Assembly (NCBI RefSeq): GCF_014779765.1
Contig: NZ_JACXZA010000008.1
Span: 1 to 64,000 of the forward strand
Origin: Paenibacillus terricola
Lineage (GTDB): Bacteria > Bacillota > Bacilli > Paenibacillales > Paenibacillaceae
DNA length: 64,000 nt
Direction: 5' to 3'
The notes under the pieces are model-generated. The model saw nothing but the letters and a program-made list of their open reading frames with translations, had not been told where the DNA came from and made no database searches. The translations under genes were made by a program, and so were the position numbers. Below are positions 52,353 to 61,348 of this stretch, one piece after another. Within the stretch, counting starts at the first letter, position 1. The number at the start of each line of letters is the position of its first letter.

Positions 52353-53057
52353 ATGCCAGTAGAAGCGGTCAAGGAGGTACGTTACACTCTAACCTTTGAT
52401 AAATCGAGGAGAAAAGAGGAAAACGTACTAGTCGTACCCGATCAAGAATGCCTGGCAGCATACCGCTATATGTTTGCTAATTGTTTGATAGCTCAAGATT
52501 CTATAACGCAAGGCTTTCTAGAAAATAATTTAGAACATTCTCTACAGTCCATAACCACGCCTCCTGATAAAGAGTATATGCTTCATTGTTTTGAGAAAAT
52601 CAATTTAAGCGGTTTCTCGGGAACAAAAAGGATTGTTGATAAAAAGCTGGTTCATAAAACATCTGAAAAAAACGTGATGATCTCAGAAATTGAGCTGCCG
52701 TTAAAAACAAAAATCGGTTTGTTCTCAGGTGATGTTGCAAGCACAACTGAAATAAAGTTAGACCATATCAATCAGGAACACATTGAGGCCATTCTATTGT
52801 CTGAATTAAGTAAACAAGCCTCTATGGTGAGTATTTTTAGATTTTTAGGTTTAGACTCCGAGTTTTATGTCATTGAAGAATATAAAAAATATAGACGAAT
52901 TGTTCAAAGAAGTGACGATATATTTATTCACGCGCTCCCAGTAAAAGAAAACGGAAATCATAAAGGAATGGGATATTGTCTCTTCACTGTGTACCAGAAT
53001 TCCAAATTATGTTCAAGTGGCTACATTTCAGGTATGTATACTAATAAAGGGATGTGA
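52353..53057 (+). CDS. Unrecognised protein, possibly double-hotdog (AfsA-like)
   Basis: A 234-residue soluble protein with no clear family. The stretch HINQEHIEAILLSELSKQASMVSIF resembles the central helix of A-factor-type AfsA hotdog domains, and a similar segment could lie at NCLIAQDSITQGFLENN. The ATG at 52,353 follows AAAGGAGG by 6 bases; a GTG at 52,347 overlaps that site. Possible role: transfer or condensation of the polyketide chain. Confidence 0.5.
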   Translation: MPVEAVKEVRYTLTFDKSRRKEENVLVVPDQECLAAYRYMFANCLIAQDSITQGFLENNLEHSLQSITTPPDKEYMLHCFEKINLSGFSGTKRIVDKKLVHKTSEKNVMISEIELPLKTKIGLFSGDVASTTEIKLDHINQEHIEAILLSELSKQASMVSIFRFLGLDSEFYVIEEYKKYRRIVQRSDDIFIHALPVKENGNHKGMGYCLFTVYQNSKLCSSGYISGMYTNKGM

Positions 53058-53150
53058 GAGGAATAAGCAATAAACAAAATGATGAATGATTTATCGAGAA
53101 AAGCTAGTCAGAAACGATCTCATACCATTTGAAAATAAAGGAGAATAACA

Positions 53151-53840
53151 ATGAAAAATATAAAACTGATTGCTGTTGATTATGATGGAGTCGTAATAGA
53201 GGATATTTTTACTCAAGTTCTTCATATTCAGACGAAGAAATATGGAGCGGAGTATACTCCTGAATTGGAATACAATACGATTTCCCAAAGAAGAGAAGAT
53301 TCCGCATCTTACGCAATCCGTGTCTTAGGATCTCCTTCCGGATTGTCCATCGAGCAAATTTTGGAAGAGTTCTACAAAGAGAGAGAAAACTTTTTGGTGA
53401 ATGGCGAGAATCCGCTTAATGCAGGCGTTATTGAGTTTCTGGATACGTTGAAAAGCATGAATGTGAAGATGGTTTGCTATGGTGGATTAGAAGAGAATTT
53501 GATTGATTTGGGAGTTAGACCGGTTTTGGAGAAATATTTCGAACGATATATTTGCACCGATGCTTTCCGACCAGGTCTTAAAGAAATCGTGCAAGATATT
53601 CATGGCCTCGATTTTTCTGAAGTTTTGTTCATAGATGACGTTAATCGAATGGCTGAGGAAGCAAAAAAGTATAATATTCCGTTTATTGGGGTGCCGGCTC
53701 AGCATTCATGGGGTTTCCAAAAGAAAGAGATGGAAAAAACAGGCGTTAAATATATTGTTAGTTCAATTAAAGAAATAACAAAAGATTATTTGGAACAAGT
53801 TGATTCGGATCAAGAAATCTGGAAAAGTCCAGTAGTATAA
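53151..53840 (+). CDS. HAD family phosphatase (first of a tandem pair)
   Basis: Motif I is AVDYDGVVIED (nucleophile Asp), the core has CYGGLEEN and motif IV is FIDDVNRMAEEA. An alpha-helical cap follows motif I. It is roughly two-thirds identical by eye to the next gene. A strong terminator follows it. Possible role: dephosphorylating a precursor or intermediate. Confidence 0.85.
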   Translation: MKNIKLIAVDYDGVVIEDIFTQVLHIQTKKYGAEYTPELEYNTISQRREDSASYAIRVLGSPSGLSIEQILEEFYKERENFLVNGENPLNAGVIEFLDTLKSMNVKMVCYGGLEENLIDLGVRPVLEKYFERYICTDAFRPGLKEIVQDIHGLDFSEVLFIDDVNRMAEEAKKYNIPFIGVPAQHSWGFQKKEMEKTGVKYIVSSIKEITKDYLEQVDSDQEIWKSPVV

Positions 53841-53913
53841 CGTCGAGTTCATAGATGGTCGTTAACAACATCCGTGTCATTGCAATGGCACGGATGTTGC
53901 CTCGACGCTTTTT
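53841..53913 (+). terminator. Strong intrinsic terminator between the two HAD genes
   Basis: CGTCGAG...CTCGACG encloses CAACATCCGTG...CACGGATGTTG, then CTTTTT. It ends the main polyketide operon after the first HAD gene. Confidence 0.85.
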
Positions 53914-53985
53914 CAAGCTCTGCCTTACGGGATTGTAGATTACATAGTACTTTTATCGCCTTTAGCGAAAGGAATGGGTATAAGA

Positions 53986-54657
53986 ATGAAAAAAATAAAA
54001 CTAATTGCCTGTGATATTGATGGCGTTCTATTAGTAGATACGTTTAGTCCTGTTCTTCATATTCTATCGAAGAAATACGGAGTTGAGTATACGGCTGAAT
54101 TAGAAAGCAATACATTTTCTCAAAGAAGAGAGGATGCAGCAGCTTACGCGATACGTTACTTAGGACTTCCTGAAGAAACGTCCACTAAGGAACTGTTAAA
54201 TGAGTTCTTTAATGAGAGAAAAAACTTTATCCAGGACGATGAAGATCCCATTATTCCAGGCGTTACAGAGTTTCTGGAAATGTTGAACAGCTTGGATGTG
54301 AAGGTAGTTTGCTATGGCGGATTAGAAGAAAACATGATTGATACAAGATTTAGACCGTATTTGAAATATTTTGATCAATATATTTGCACAAATTCTTTTA
54401 GACCCGGTCTTAAAGAAATCACGAAAGAAATATATGACCTAGATTTTTCTGAAGTTTTGTTCATCGATGATGTTAATCGTGTGGCTGAAGAAGCCAAAAA
54501 ACATCAGATTCCATTCATTGGGGTGCCTGCTCGGCATTCGTGGGGTTTTCAAGAGAAAGAGATGAAGAAAACAGGTGTTAAATATCTTGTTCATTCCGTT
54601 AAAGAAATAACAAAAGATTATTTGGAAAATATCGATTCGGATAAGGCGATTTGGTAA
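53986..54657 (+). CDS. HAD family phosphatase (second of a tandem pair)
   Basis: Motif I is ACDIDGVLLVD and motif IV FIDDVNRVAEEA, with the shared RRED, CYGGLEENMID and HSWGFQ segments of the gene at 53,151. The two are tandem duplicates. The ATG at 53,986 follows AAAGGA by 12 bases; an ATG at 53,974 lies too close to it. Lying beyond the terminator, it needs its own promoter. Confidence 0.85.
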   Translation: MKKIKLIACDIDGVLLVDTFSPVLHILSKKYGVEYTAELESNTFSQRREDAAAYAIRYLGLPEETSTKELLNEFFNERKNFIQDDEDPIIPGVTEFLEMLNSLDVKVVCYGGLEENMIDTRFRPYLKYFDQYICTNSFRPGLKEITKEIYDLDFSEVLFIDDVNRVAEEAKKHQIPFIGVPARHSWGFQEKEMKKTGVKYLVHSVKEITKDYLENIDSDKAIW

Positions 54658-54674
54658 AGGAGATAAAATCATTT

Positions 54675-55313
54675 ATGCACAACTTCTACTTCGTGCGTCA
54701 TGGTGAGACGCTTGCTAATGTTGAAAATAAAATTCAAGGGCAATCCGATGCATCTCTTACCGAAAACGGAAAAGATATGATTGAAAATTTAGCTCTAGAG
54801 TTGAAAAGCAGAGACCTCCAATTTGATTTAGTTTACTCTAGTAATCAAAAAAGAGCGATTGAAACAAAAGACATCATCCTAAAAACTTTAGCTAACGAAA
54901 GTATCGTTTTTCATGCGGATGCAGGGCTCAGGGAATGGGAATTTGGTACATTCGATGGACAAGATATTGAGGAAACCTTTAGTAATTTGAAGAAATTAAA
55001 GCTTCAGAATTTAACGGATGGAGAGCCATCGGAGCTGACTTTGAAAGAAGTGGCAAATGTCATTTTTAACATGGATAAGTCTGGTCAAGCAGAATCTTGG
55101 GAAGTTTTAAAAGATAGAGTATGGTCCAGTTTTTCTTCTATAGTTTCAAAGGCAACCGCATCTGGCGCTAAAAATGTTTTAATTGTTAGTCATGGTCTAA
55201 CGATCTCAACGTTACTCTACATAATCGATAAAGATAGGGACAAATTTAAAAATATTTCCAATGGTTCAATCGTTGTAGTGAGCTATGAAGAAGGTATGTA
55301 TAAAGTAAGCTAA
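54675..55313 (+). CDS. Histidine phosphatase (phosphoglycerate mutase-like)
   Basis: The catalytic motif FYFVRHGETLANVENK is at residues 4-19 (His nucleophile); the acceptor Glu is in REWEFGTFDGQD and the second His in IVSHGLTIS. The 212-residue length is normal for a broad phosphatase. The ATG at 54,675 is preferred to an upstream codon at 54,651, which overlaps the HAD gene. Confidence 0.87.
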   Translation: MHNFYFVRHGETLANVENKIQGQSDASLTENGKDMIENLALELKSRDLQFDLVYSSNQKRAIETKDIILKTLANESIVFHADAGLREWEFGTFDGQDIEETFSNLKKLKLQNLTDGEPSELTLKEVANVIFNMDKSGQAESWEVLKDRVWSSFSSIVSKATASGAKNVLIVSHGLTISTLLYIIDKDRDKFKNISNGSIVVVSYEEGMYKVS

Positions 55314-55355
55314 TAAATTCGATAAGGATGCATATTAACTGGAAAGGAGGACTTT

Positions 55356-55922
55356 ATGTTCAGGCAAATCCAAAAAGAAATTAAATCCATACTCGATCGA
55401 GATCCTGCCGCGTCAAGTGTATGGGAAGTTATTCTTTGTTATCCTGGCTTTCATGCGATTATGTTTCACCGCGCTGCACATTTCTTATATAAGAGAAATT
55501 GGCGATTAATTGCAAGGATGATATCTCACTTTAGCCGATTTATTACAGGCATAGAGATTCACCCTGGGGCTCAGATTGGATTTGGTTTATTTATTGATCA
55601 TGGCATGGGTGTAGTAATCGGGGAAACGAGTGTCATAGGAGATAATGTAACAATGTATCAGGGAGCTGTATTGGGGGGAACCGGTAAGAGCTCAGGCAAA
55701 AGGCATCCGGATATAGGGAATAATGTAATCATTAGTTCTGGTGCAAAAGTATTAGGATCCTTTAAAGTGGGGGATAACTCAAAAATTGGCGCTGGCTCCA
55801 TCGTGTTGAAGGAAGTGCCACCGAATTGTACCGTTGTCGGCATACCTGCACAAATTGTAAAGATTGACGAAGAACCGATTTTAAATGGTGTTGGCAAAGA
55901 ACTTAGAACCGCCGTTATGTAA
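55356..55922 (+). CDS. Serine O-acetyltransferase-like hexapeptide protein (CysE/EpsC family)
   Basis: The N-terminal helices are followed by left-handed beta-helix repeats: [59 protein letters not shown]. The DHG and the His in KRHP fit the catalytic His/Asp of serine acetyltransferases. No cysK follows, so a role in O-acetylation of the product or in supplying O-acetylserine is a guess. AGGAGG precedes the ATG. Confidence 0.88.
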   Translation: MFRQIQKEIKSILDRDPAASSVWEVILCYPGFHAIMFHRAAHFLYKRNWRLIARMISHFSRFITGIEIHPGAQIGFGLFIDHGMGVVIGETSVIGDNVTMYQGAVLGGTGKSSGKRHPDIGNNVIISSGAKVLGSFKVGDNSKIGAGSIVLKEVPPNCTVVGIPAQIVKIDEEPILNGVGKELRTAVM

Positions 55923-55998
55923 TTTCAGACGTACCGTATAAAATTGAATTGTAACTCAGATTGTGGGAACAAATTAAACAAGCCTATGCAACTAAAAG

Positions 55999-56030
55999 AT
56001 GGCTTCTATATTCACAGGAGTCATTTTCTT
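55999..56030 (+). terminator. Terminator after the cysE-like gene
   Basis: ATGGCTTCT pairs with AGGAGTCAT (two G-U pairs) across an eight-base loop, followed by TTTCTTT. It marks the right end of the polyketide operon. Confidence 0.65.
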
Positions 56031-56082
56031 TAATGTCCACGGAAATCGCTCGGACTATCGACATATATTTTTTGAAGTGTTA

Positions 56083-56112
56083 TTGACCGGCGGTCAGTCA
56101 GTGGACTATAAT
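56083..56112 (+). promoter_or_regulatory. TetR gene promoter with overlapping operator
   Basis: TTGACC and TATAAT are separated by 18 bases, a strong sigma-A promoter. The perfect palindrome TGACC-GGC-GGTCA at 56,084-56,096 covers the -35 box and is the natural binding site for the TetR encoded next, so the gene is very probably self-repressed. Confidence 0.75.
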
Positions 56113-56140
56113 TAGAAAAAACTGAGAGAGGTGTGAATCT

Positions 56141-56749
56141 ATGGTCAGGACACGTGACGAAGGGTTTAACGAAATTATACAAACGGCCGAACGTCTATTT
56201 TTGGAGAAAGGCTTCGAAAAAACAACGGTTCAGGATATTTCGCAACGAATGGGCGTTGCAAAAGGAACGATTTATCATTATTTCAAATCGAAAGACGAGT
56301 TAGTGGATCACCTGCTTCAGCGATACTCTGATAGCCTTATTCACGAATTGGAAATAACTGCGCGTAACAGTCAAATAGATGCAATTCAAAAATTTGAACA
56401 GATGGCTAAATCTTTTATTTATTTTGAAGGTTGGAATAGCGACCTCATGCGTTACATCCATCAAGATGTAAGATTAGTGCTGAATCATTTGTTTGAAATT
56501 CGATGTAATAACGAGATTAAGCCACTTGTACACTCTGTTATCGAAGAAGGTGTTGAGGCCGGCTTGTTCAATGTGGAATTTCCAAAGCAAACCGCTTTTA
56601 TGATCGTAGCGGTATTTGACTGTATTTTTGACGATGGCAGTTTACGGTCGGGTATTTTTGAACCAGATGTTCTTGCTGCGATGGAAGATTTTTTAAATCG
56701 ATTACTAGGGACCAAACATAAATTCAATTTATCTAAGGATCAAGGATGA
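56141..56749 (+). CDS. TetR/AcrR family repressor
   Basis: The N-terminal helix-turn-helix is AERLFLEKGFEKTTVQDISQ, MGVAKGTIYHYFKSKDEL. The C-terminal ligand domain is family-typical. GAGAGGTG lies just before the ATG. It probably controls the MFS and MMPL genes downstream in response to their substrate. Confidence 0.93.
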   Translation: MVRTRDEGFNEIIQTAERLFLEKGFEKTTVQDISQRMGVAKGTIYHYFKSKDELVDHLLQRYSDSLIHELEITARNSQIDAIQKFEQMAKSFIYFEGWNSDLMRYIHQDVRLVLNHLFEIRCNNEIKPLVHSVIEEGVEAGLFNVEFPKQTAFMIVAVFDCIFDDGSLRSGIFEPDVLAAMEDFLNRLLGTKHKFNLSKDQG

Positions 56750-56832
56750 CAGTAGTTACAGGGAACTGAGATAGCAGGACAACAAGGTTTGCAAAACAAA
56801 CAACAATTTTATAGTGATGGAGATGGTGGCGA

Positions 56833-58524
56833 GTGAACAATTTGAGTAGGGGCAGAACAATGCTCACATTTATTGGAATCATTTTAGGGTATTTTATCGC
56901 ACTGCTGGATACAACGATTGTGAATATTGCACTGCCGAAAACGGCTGAATATTTTAATCGTGATGTGAGTGATATTAGTTGGATCATGAATGGATACAAC
57001 ATAGCCTTTGCGGTATTGATGTTAACGGCTTCGCGCATAGCAGATCAATTTGGCCGCAAAAAGCTTTTCCTCATCGGACTAATTTTGTTTGCGTCAACTT
57101 CTTTTTTGTGCGGAATCGCATCAACACTTGATTTACTCATTTTGTTCCGTGTGCTGCAGGGCTTAAGCGCGGCCATTATTGTACCCGTCACCATTCCGCT
57201 TGCCATTCAACTTTTTCCGAAAGAAAAACATGGCGCTGTTCTAGGGATCTGGGGAGCAATAGCAGGCGTGGCTAGTGCAAGCGGGCCAGCACTAGGAGGA
57301 ATTTTGACCGAGTACTTCAATTGGCAGTCTGTATATTTCGTAAATCTTCCGATTGCTATCGTTTCGTTTATCATTTCTTACTTGTTCTTACAGGAGTCTT
57401 ACGACAAAACCGCTAGCAAAAGCATGGATTTTGCAGGTATGTTAACCATTTCAGCCGCCATTTTCTGTTTCACATTAGGCTTAATCGAGACATCGGATCA
57501 TGGTTGGGGTTCCTTCTACGTCTTAGCGTTATTCGCAGGATCATTATTGTCACTTGCATTGTTTATAGTTGTTGAAAGAAGATCTAAAGATCCTATGCTA
57601 CCCTTGTCATTGATGCGCATTTCAACCTTTAACGCTTCTTCCGCTGGACTATTCTTTACTTCGATTGGAACGGCTGCCGGAGGTTTTCTGCTCGCCTTTT
57701 TCTTAATGAGTTTACGTGATATGTCTGTGCTTGAAGCGGGAATGACGATCATTGCAAGTTCTTTGACTGCAACGGTATTTTCGGTCGTTTCCGGGCCGAT
57801 GTCTGAGAAAATAGGTGGACGCTTTTTGGCAAGTATCGGTCTGGCCATTATCACTGCAGCGGTTTATTTATTTGGCAGCCTAGATGCGGATTCGTCTCGC
57901 TTTGAAGTGGTGTGGCGACTTTGTCTGTTAGGCGCAGGGCTTGGTATATCGGTTGTGCCGCTTTTTGGTTCAGCTGTTAACAACATTCCTGCCGACAAGC
58001 TCGGGATCGTTTCAGGAGTTACCAATGTGGCTCGTACACTCGGAATGGTAGTCGGTGTTGCTTTATTAGCTACGATGCTGAGCAGTAACATGAAGAACGA
58101 ACTTTCAACTGCTTCTGACAAAGCAATACAAACGGTTCAAGCTTCCACACTTGATGCGTCTATGAAAGACGGATTGATTACAAGTATTCAATCCATGAAC
58201 AATGAAGCGCTAGAAGGAAACGCTCAGCAAAAAATGACATTAGAGAAAGTTTTGGAACAGGTCGATCAACGTGAAAAGGAAGTAATTGATCAAGCGCCAA
58301 GTCAAACGCAGGAAACGAAAGCAGCTTTTGATCAAAATCGGGAAGATATTGCACAGTTGTGGCCAAGTATCAATGCTGAAATACGTTCGTATATGGCAAA
58401 GGGATTTAGCTCAACCTTTCACCTGGTTAGCTTCTTACTTATTCCAGGCATTTTCATCGCTCTCTTCTCAGATCAACGAAGGCAAAAAGTCAAAGGCGAA
58501 ACCAAGGCTGTTATTACACATTAG
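56833..58524 (+). CDS. MFS exporter, EmrB/QacA (DHA2) family
   Basis: About 14 membrane helices. Motif A/B features are LDTTIVNIALP, GRKKLFLIG and the motif C region GIWGAIAGVASASGPALGG. A large hydrophilic loop of about 90 residues lies between helices 13 and 14. It is a proton-driven multidrug exporter, likely moving the polyketide product or other toxins. The GTG start follows GGAGATGG. Confidence 0.92.
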   Translation: MNNLSRGRTMLTFIGIILGYFIALLDTTIVNIALPKTAEYFNRDVSDISWIMNGYNIAFAVLMLTASRIADQFGRKKLFLIGLILFASTSFLCGIASTLDLLILFRVLQGLSAAIIVPVTIPLAIQLFPKEKHGAVLGIWGAIAGVASASGPALGGILTEYFNWQSVYFVNLPIAIVSFIISYLFLQESYDKTASKSMDFAGMLTISAAIFCFTLGLIETSDHGWGSFYVLALFAGSLLSLALFIVVERRSKDPMLPLSLMRISTFNASSAGLFFTSIGTAAGGFLLAFFLMSLRDMSVLEAGMTIIASSLTATVFSVVSGPMSEKIGGRFLASIGLAIITAAVYLFGSLDADSSRFEVVWRLCLLGAGLGISVVPLFGSAVNNIPADKLGIVSGVTNVARTLGMVVGVALLATMLSSNMKNELSTASDKAIQTVQASTLDASMKDGLITSIQSMNNEALEGNAQQKMTLEKVLEQVDQREKEVIDQAPSQTQETKAAFDQNREDIAQLWPSINAEIRSYMAKGFSSTFHLVSFLLIPGIFIALFSDQRRQKVKGETKAVITH

Positions 58525-58733
58525 AGGATTTAGATCCATATTTCTCCAGGTTAATTTGCAAATGTGATATATGTTTCACACCCCACCTCAAGATTACTAC
58601 TTCCTAATTGTTTTCCCGCTTATAGAACTTCCCACTTATTTATACATCATTCATTTAACAAGTCAATGCGCAGTGCAACTAACATCCGACACCTGCTTAG
58701 AAGTAATCATATTTGAAAATGGAAGGTGGCAAT

Positions 58734-61037
58734 TTGAATAGCATGTTTAAGGGATTAGGCAGAGGTGTTTATAAAGCAAGGTGGATTATCGTCATTGTAT
58801 GGCTTCTGGCTATAGGGTTTGGCGGAATGAATGCCAGTGGGCTGGATGATGTTCTTAGCGGCGGAGGATATCAAGTATCTGGATCTATGGCAAAACAAGC
58901 AAATGAGCTATTGTCGAAAGAGTTTGCAGGCCGGTCTGAAACTTCACTGACGCTTCTTGTTCGTGATCCTGATCATGAGGCGGGCACTCCGGAGTATAAT
59001 GATAAACTTCAGCAACTGATTACGCGCCTCAAGACGGAGGAGGGAGTATCCAGCGTATTAAGTCTGTTAGATGCATCTTCCGACATCGGGCAAGGGATGA
59101 TCGGTAAGGATAAGCATGTCAGCATTGCCTTCGTGGACATGAGTATTGAATCAGATTATTTAAGAAAGAAGATGCCAGATTACCAAGAACGTTTAAAAGC
59201 GCAAGCTAACTCCTTGAATATCCAGGCTCATCTACTCGGTTCAGCTGCTTATGCAGGGGAAAGTGATAAACTATCAGATGAAGGGCTGGGTAGAGCCGAA
59301 TTAATGGCTTTCCCGCTCGTCCTAATCGTACTTGTGTTTGCTTACCGCTCGGTAGCTGCCACGCTGACGTCCTTGTTCGTTACAATTGCTGCCGTTATCT
59401 TAGCCATGGGAATTATTAAAGGTGTGGCGAATCATGTAGAGCTTTCCTCCTTCGTTACAAGTTCCGCCATGATGCTAGGACTTGGAGTAGGCATCGACTA
59501 TTCTTTATTTATTGTCAGTCGCTTTAAAAAGGAGCTTGAGAGCAAAAATACAGTGGAGGCAGTGGTGCGCACCGTACAAACGGCCGGGCACACCGTCCTG
59601 TTCTCTGCGATTACGGTCATCGCCGCATTGTCTGCTTTATTTATCGTCGACATGCCAGTGATTAAGTCGATAGCATTAGGCGGGATTGTGGTTGTAATTG
59701 TTACGGGCCTGGTAAGTATAACACTGATGCCAGCACTGCTCAGCATTCTAGGCAAGAATATCAACAAGTTCCAGATTCCTCTTCCGAAGCGTTCTGATCA
59801 AACGTCGAGCGGTTGGCAAAAATGGACTTATATGGTGATGAAGCGACCGTTTGTTTTTCTAATCCTATCGGTGGGGCTTCTATTACTCTTCGCTGCGCCT
59901 GCGTTAAATATGAAGCTTTACTCGCCGGACTTCCGCGTCCTCCCCGAAAACAACGAACTGCGTCACGGCTTTGAAACGCTCGAGGAATCTTTTGGAAAAG
60001 GTGTAACAAGCCCGGTCAATATCGTCCTAACAAATGATAAGCAGCAATTGGATACCTCAGATGCATACGCTAAGATTGTGGAATTGCAAGAGCAACTGAA
60101 ACTGGAAGAACATGTTGACGCTGTGACGTCCGTAGCTTCTTTCCTTCCTGGTGTACCTTCATCTACTGCAGCAGAAGTTCTGCAGAATGGAAGCAATAAC
60201 TTACCAACGGATGTACAGAAAATGCTAGGACGTTTCCTGAGCAATAACAAGCATGTGGCTGTACTCGAAGTGAAGCTGGATTCCTATGGATCAAGTGATA
60301 CTAGTCGCGAGTTCGTCAAAAAATTACGGGATCACATATTGCCGAACTTCCAATTCAACGACGGCACAACTTTCCTTATTGGTGGGGAGACGATGTCGGG
60401 AATCCAGTCATCCCACGAAGTAAATAAAAGTCTATTCCCGGCTCTTGCGATTATGCTTGGTTTAATTTACGTGATCCTTTTGATTACATTTAGAAGTATT
60501 CTCCTGCCGCTAAAAGCAATCATACTCAACTTGATTTCAGTTTCGGCTACGTATGGAATTCTCGTATTCGTTTTTGCTGAAGGGCATGGAAGCAGCATTT
60601 TCGGGGTCGCGACCAATGGATACATCATTCTTTTTGTTCCACTCCTGCTGATGGCGCTTCTTTTCGGATTAAGTACAGACTATGAAGTGTTTCTTGTTTC
60701 ACGAATTAAAGAAGAATATGATGATACTCGTCAGCATGAGCAAAGCATAGCGACCGGAATGGAGAAAACCGGTCCGTTGATTACAGGAGCAGCCTTATTG
60801 ATGCTGGCGGTGTTTTTCGGCTTCGCATTCTCAGGGTCACTGCCTATTCAGATGATTGGATTTGGGATGGCCGTCGCTATCGCCCTAGATGCAACTATTA
60901 TCAGGATGGTGCTTGTTCCAGTCACCATGAAGATACTCGGACGATTCAGTTGGTGGTATCCGGGTCAAGGAAGAAGCCATATGGACAAGAACCGGGGGAG
61001 TGCCGCTGCTTCAATAGAAAAACCCATTAAGCATTAG
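58734..61037 (+). CDS. MMPL/RND family transporter (ActII-3 like)
   Basis: Two halves with large extracytoplasmic domains and 12 helices. The MMPL signatures are GLGVGIDYSLFIVSRFKKEL and GLSTDYEVFLVSRIKEEY, both with the proton-relay Asp-Tyr. In Streptomyces ActII-3-type transporters sit in polyketide clusters, and mycobacterial MmpL proteins export lipids. The TTG at 58,734 follows GGAAGG; an ATG at 58,743 is possible. Confidence 0.9.
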   Translation: MNSMFKGLGRGVYKARWIIVIVWLLAIGFGGMNASGLDDVLSGGGYQVSGSMAKQANELLSKEFAGRSETSLTLLVRDPDHEAGTPEYNDKLQQLITRLKTEEGVSSVLSLLDASSDIGQGMIGKDKHVSIAFVDMSIESDYLRKKMPDYQERLKAQANSLNIQAHLLGSAAYAGESDKLSDEGLGRAELMAFPLVLIVLVFAYRSVAATLTSLFVTIAAVILAMGIIKGVANHVELSSFVTSSAMMLGLGVGIDYSLFIVSRFKKELESKNTVEAVVRTVQTAGHTVLFSAITVIAALSALFIVDMPVIKSIALGGIVVVIVTGLVSITLMPALLSILGKNINKFQIPLPKRSDQTSSGWQKWTYMVMKRPFVFLILSVGLLLLFAAPALNMKLYSPDFRVLPENNELRHGFETLEESFGKGVTSPVNIVLTNDKQQLDTSDAYAKIVELQEQLKLEEHVDAVTSVASFLPGVPSSTAAEVLQNGSNNLPTDVQKMLGRFLSNNKHVAVLEVKLDSYGSSDTSREFVKKLRDHILPNFQFNDGTTFLIGGETMSGIQSSHEVNKSLFPALAIMLGLIYVILLITFRSILLPLKAIILNLISVSATYGILVFVFAEGHGSSIFGVATNGYIILFVPLLLMALLFGLSTDYEVFLVSRIKEEYDDTRQHEQSIATGMEKTGPLITGAALLMLAVFFGFAFSGSLPIQMIGFGMAVAIALDATIIRMVLVPVTMKILGRFSWWYPGQGRSHMDKNRGSAAASIEKPIKH

Positions 61038-61168
61038 GCGAGATCGGCGCGGCTGGTCAATGTCATTAGGATAAGCTCATGACAAAATTGGGAATAAAAA
61101 CAATCTCTTTGTTTGCGATATTTATAGAACATCATACCAGTCAATCTTTGAGTTAAGCTGGTACCTAT

Positions 61169-61348
61169 AGACTGGACACTTTGACAAAAGGTGTTTGGGC
61201 TGTGGGTACTTTTTCATATACTGGAAGATGCAGCGGAGGGGATGACATGAGCAAGAAATATTTTAATGAGGCACAACGTGAAGTTTTATTAAACAACCCA
61301 CACATCGCTAAAGTTAGTGAAAAATCCATTACTTTCATCGCAAGGTAG
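61169..61348 (+). mobile_element. Insertion sequence remnant (IS3-type end and transposase stump)
   Basis: A sequence like an IS end (ACTGGACACTTTGACAAAAG) is followed at 61,247-61,348 by a 33-residue frame MSKKYFNEAQREVLLNNPHI, AKVSEKSITFIAR, which is the N-terminus of a helix-turn-helix IS3 transposase protein. A GGAGGGG ribosome site precedes it. The rest of the element is missing. Confidence 0.65.
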
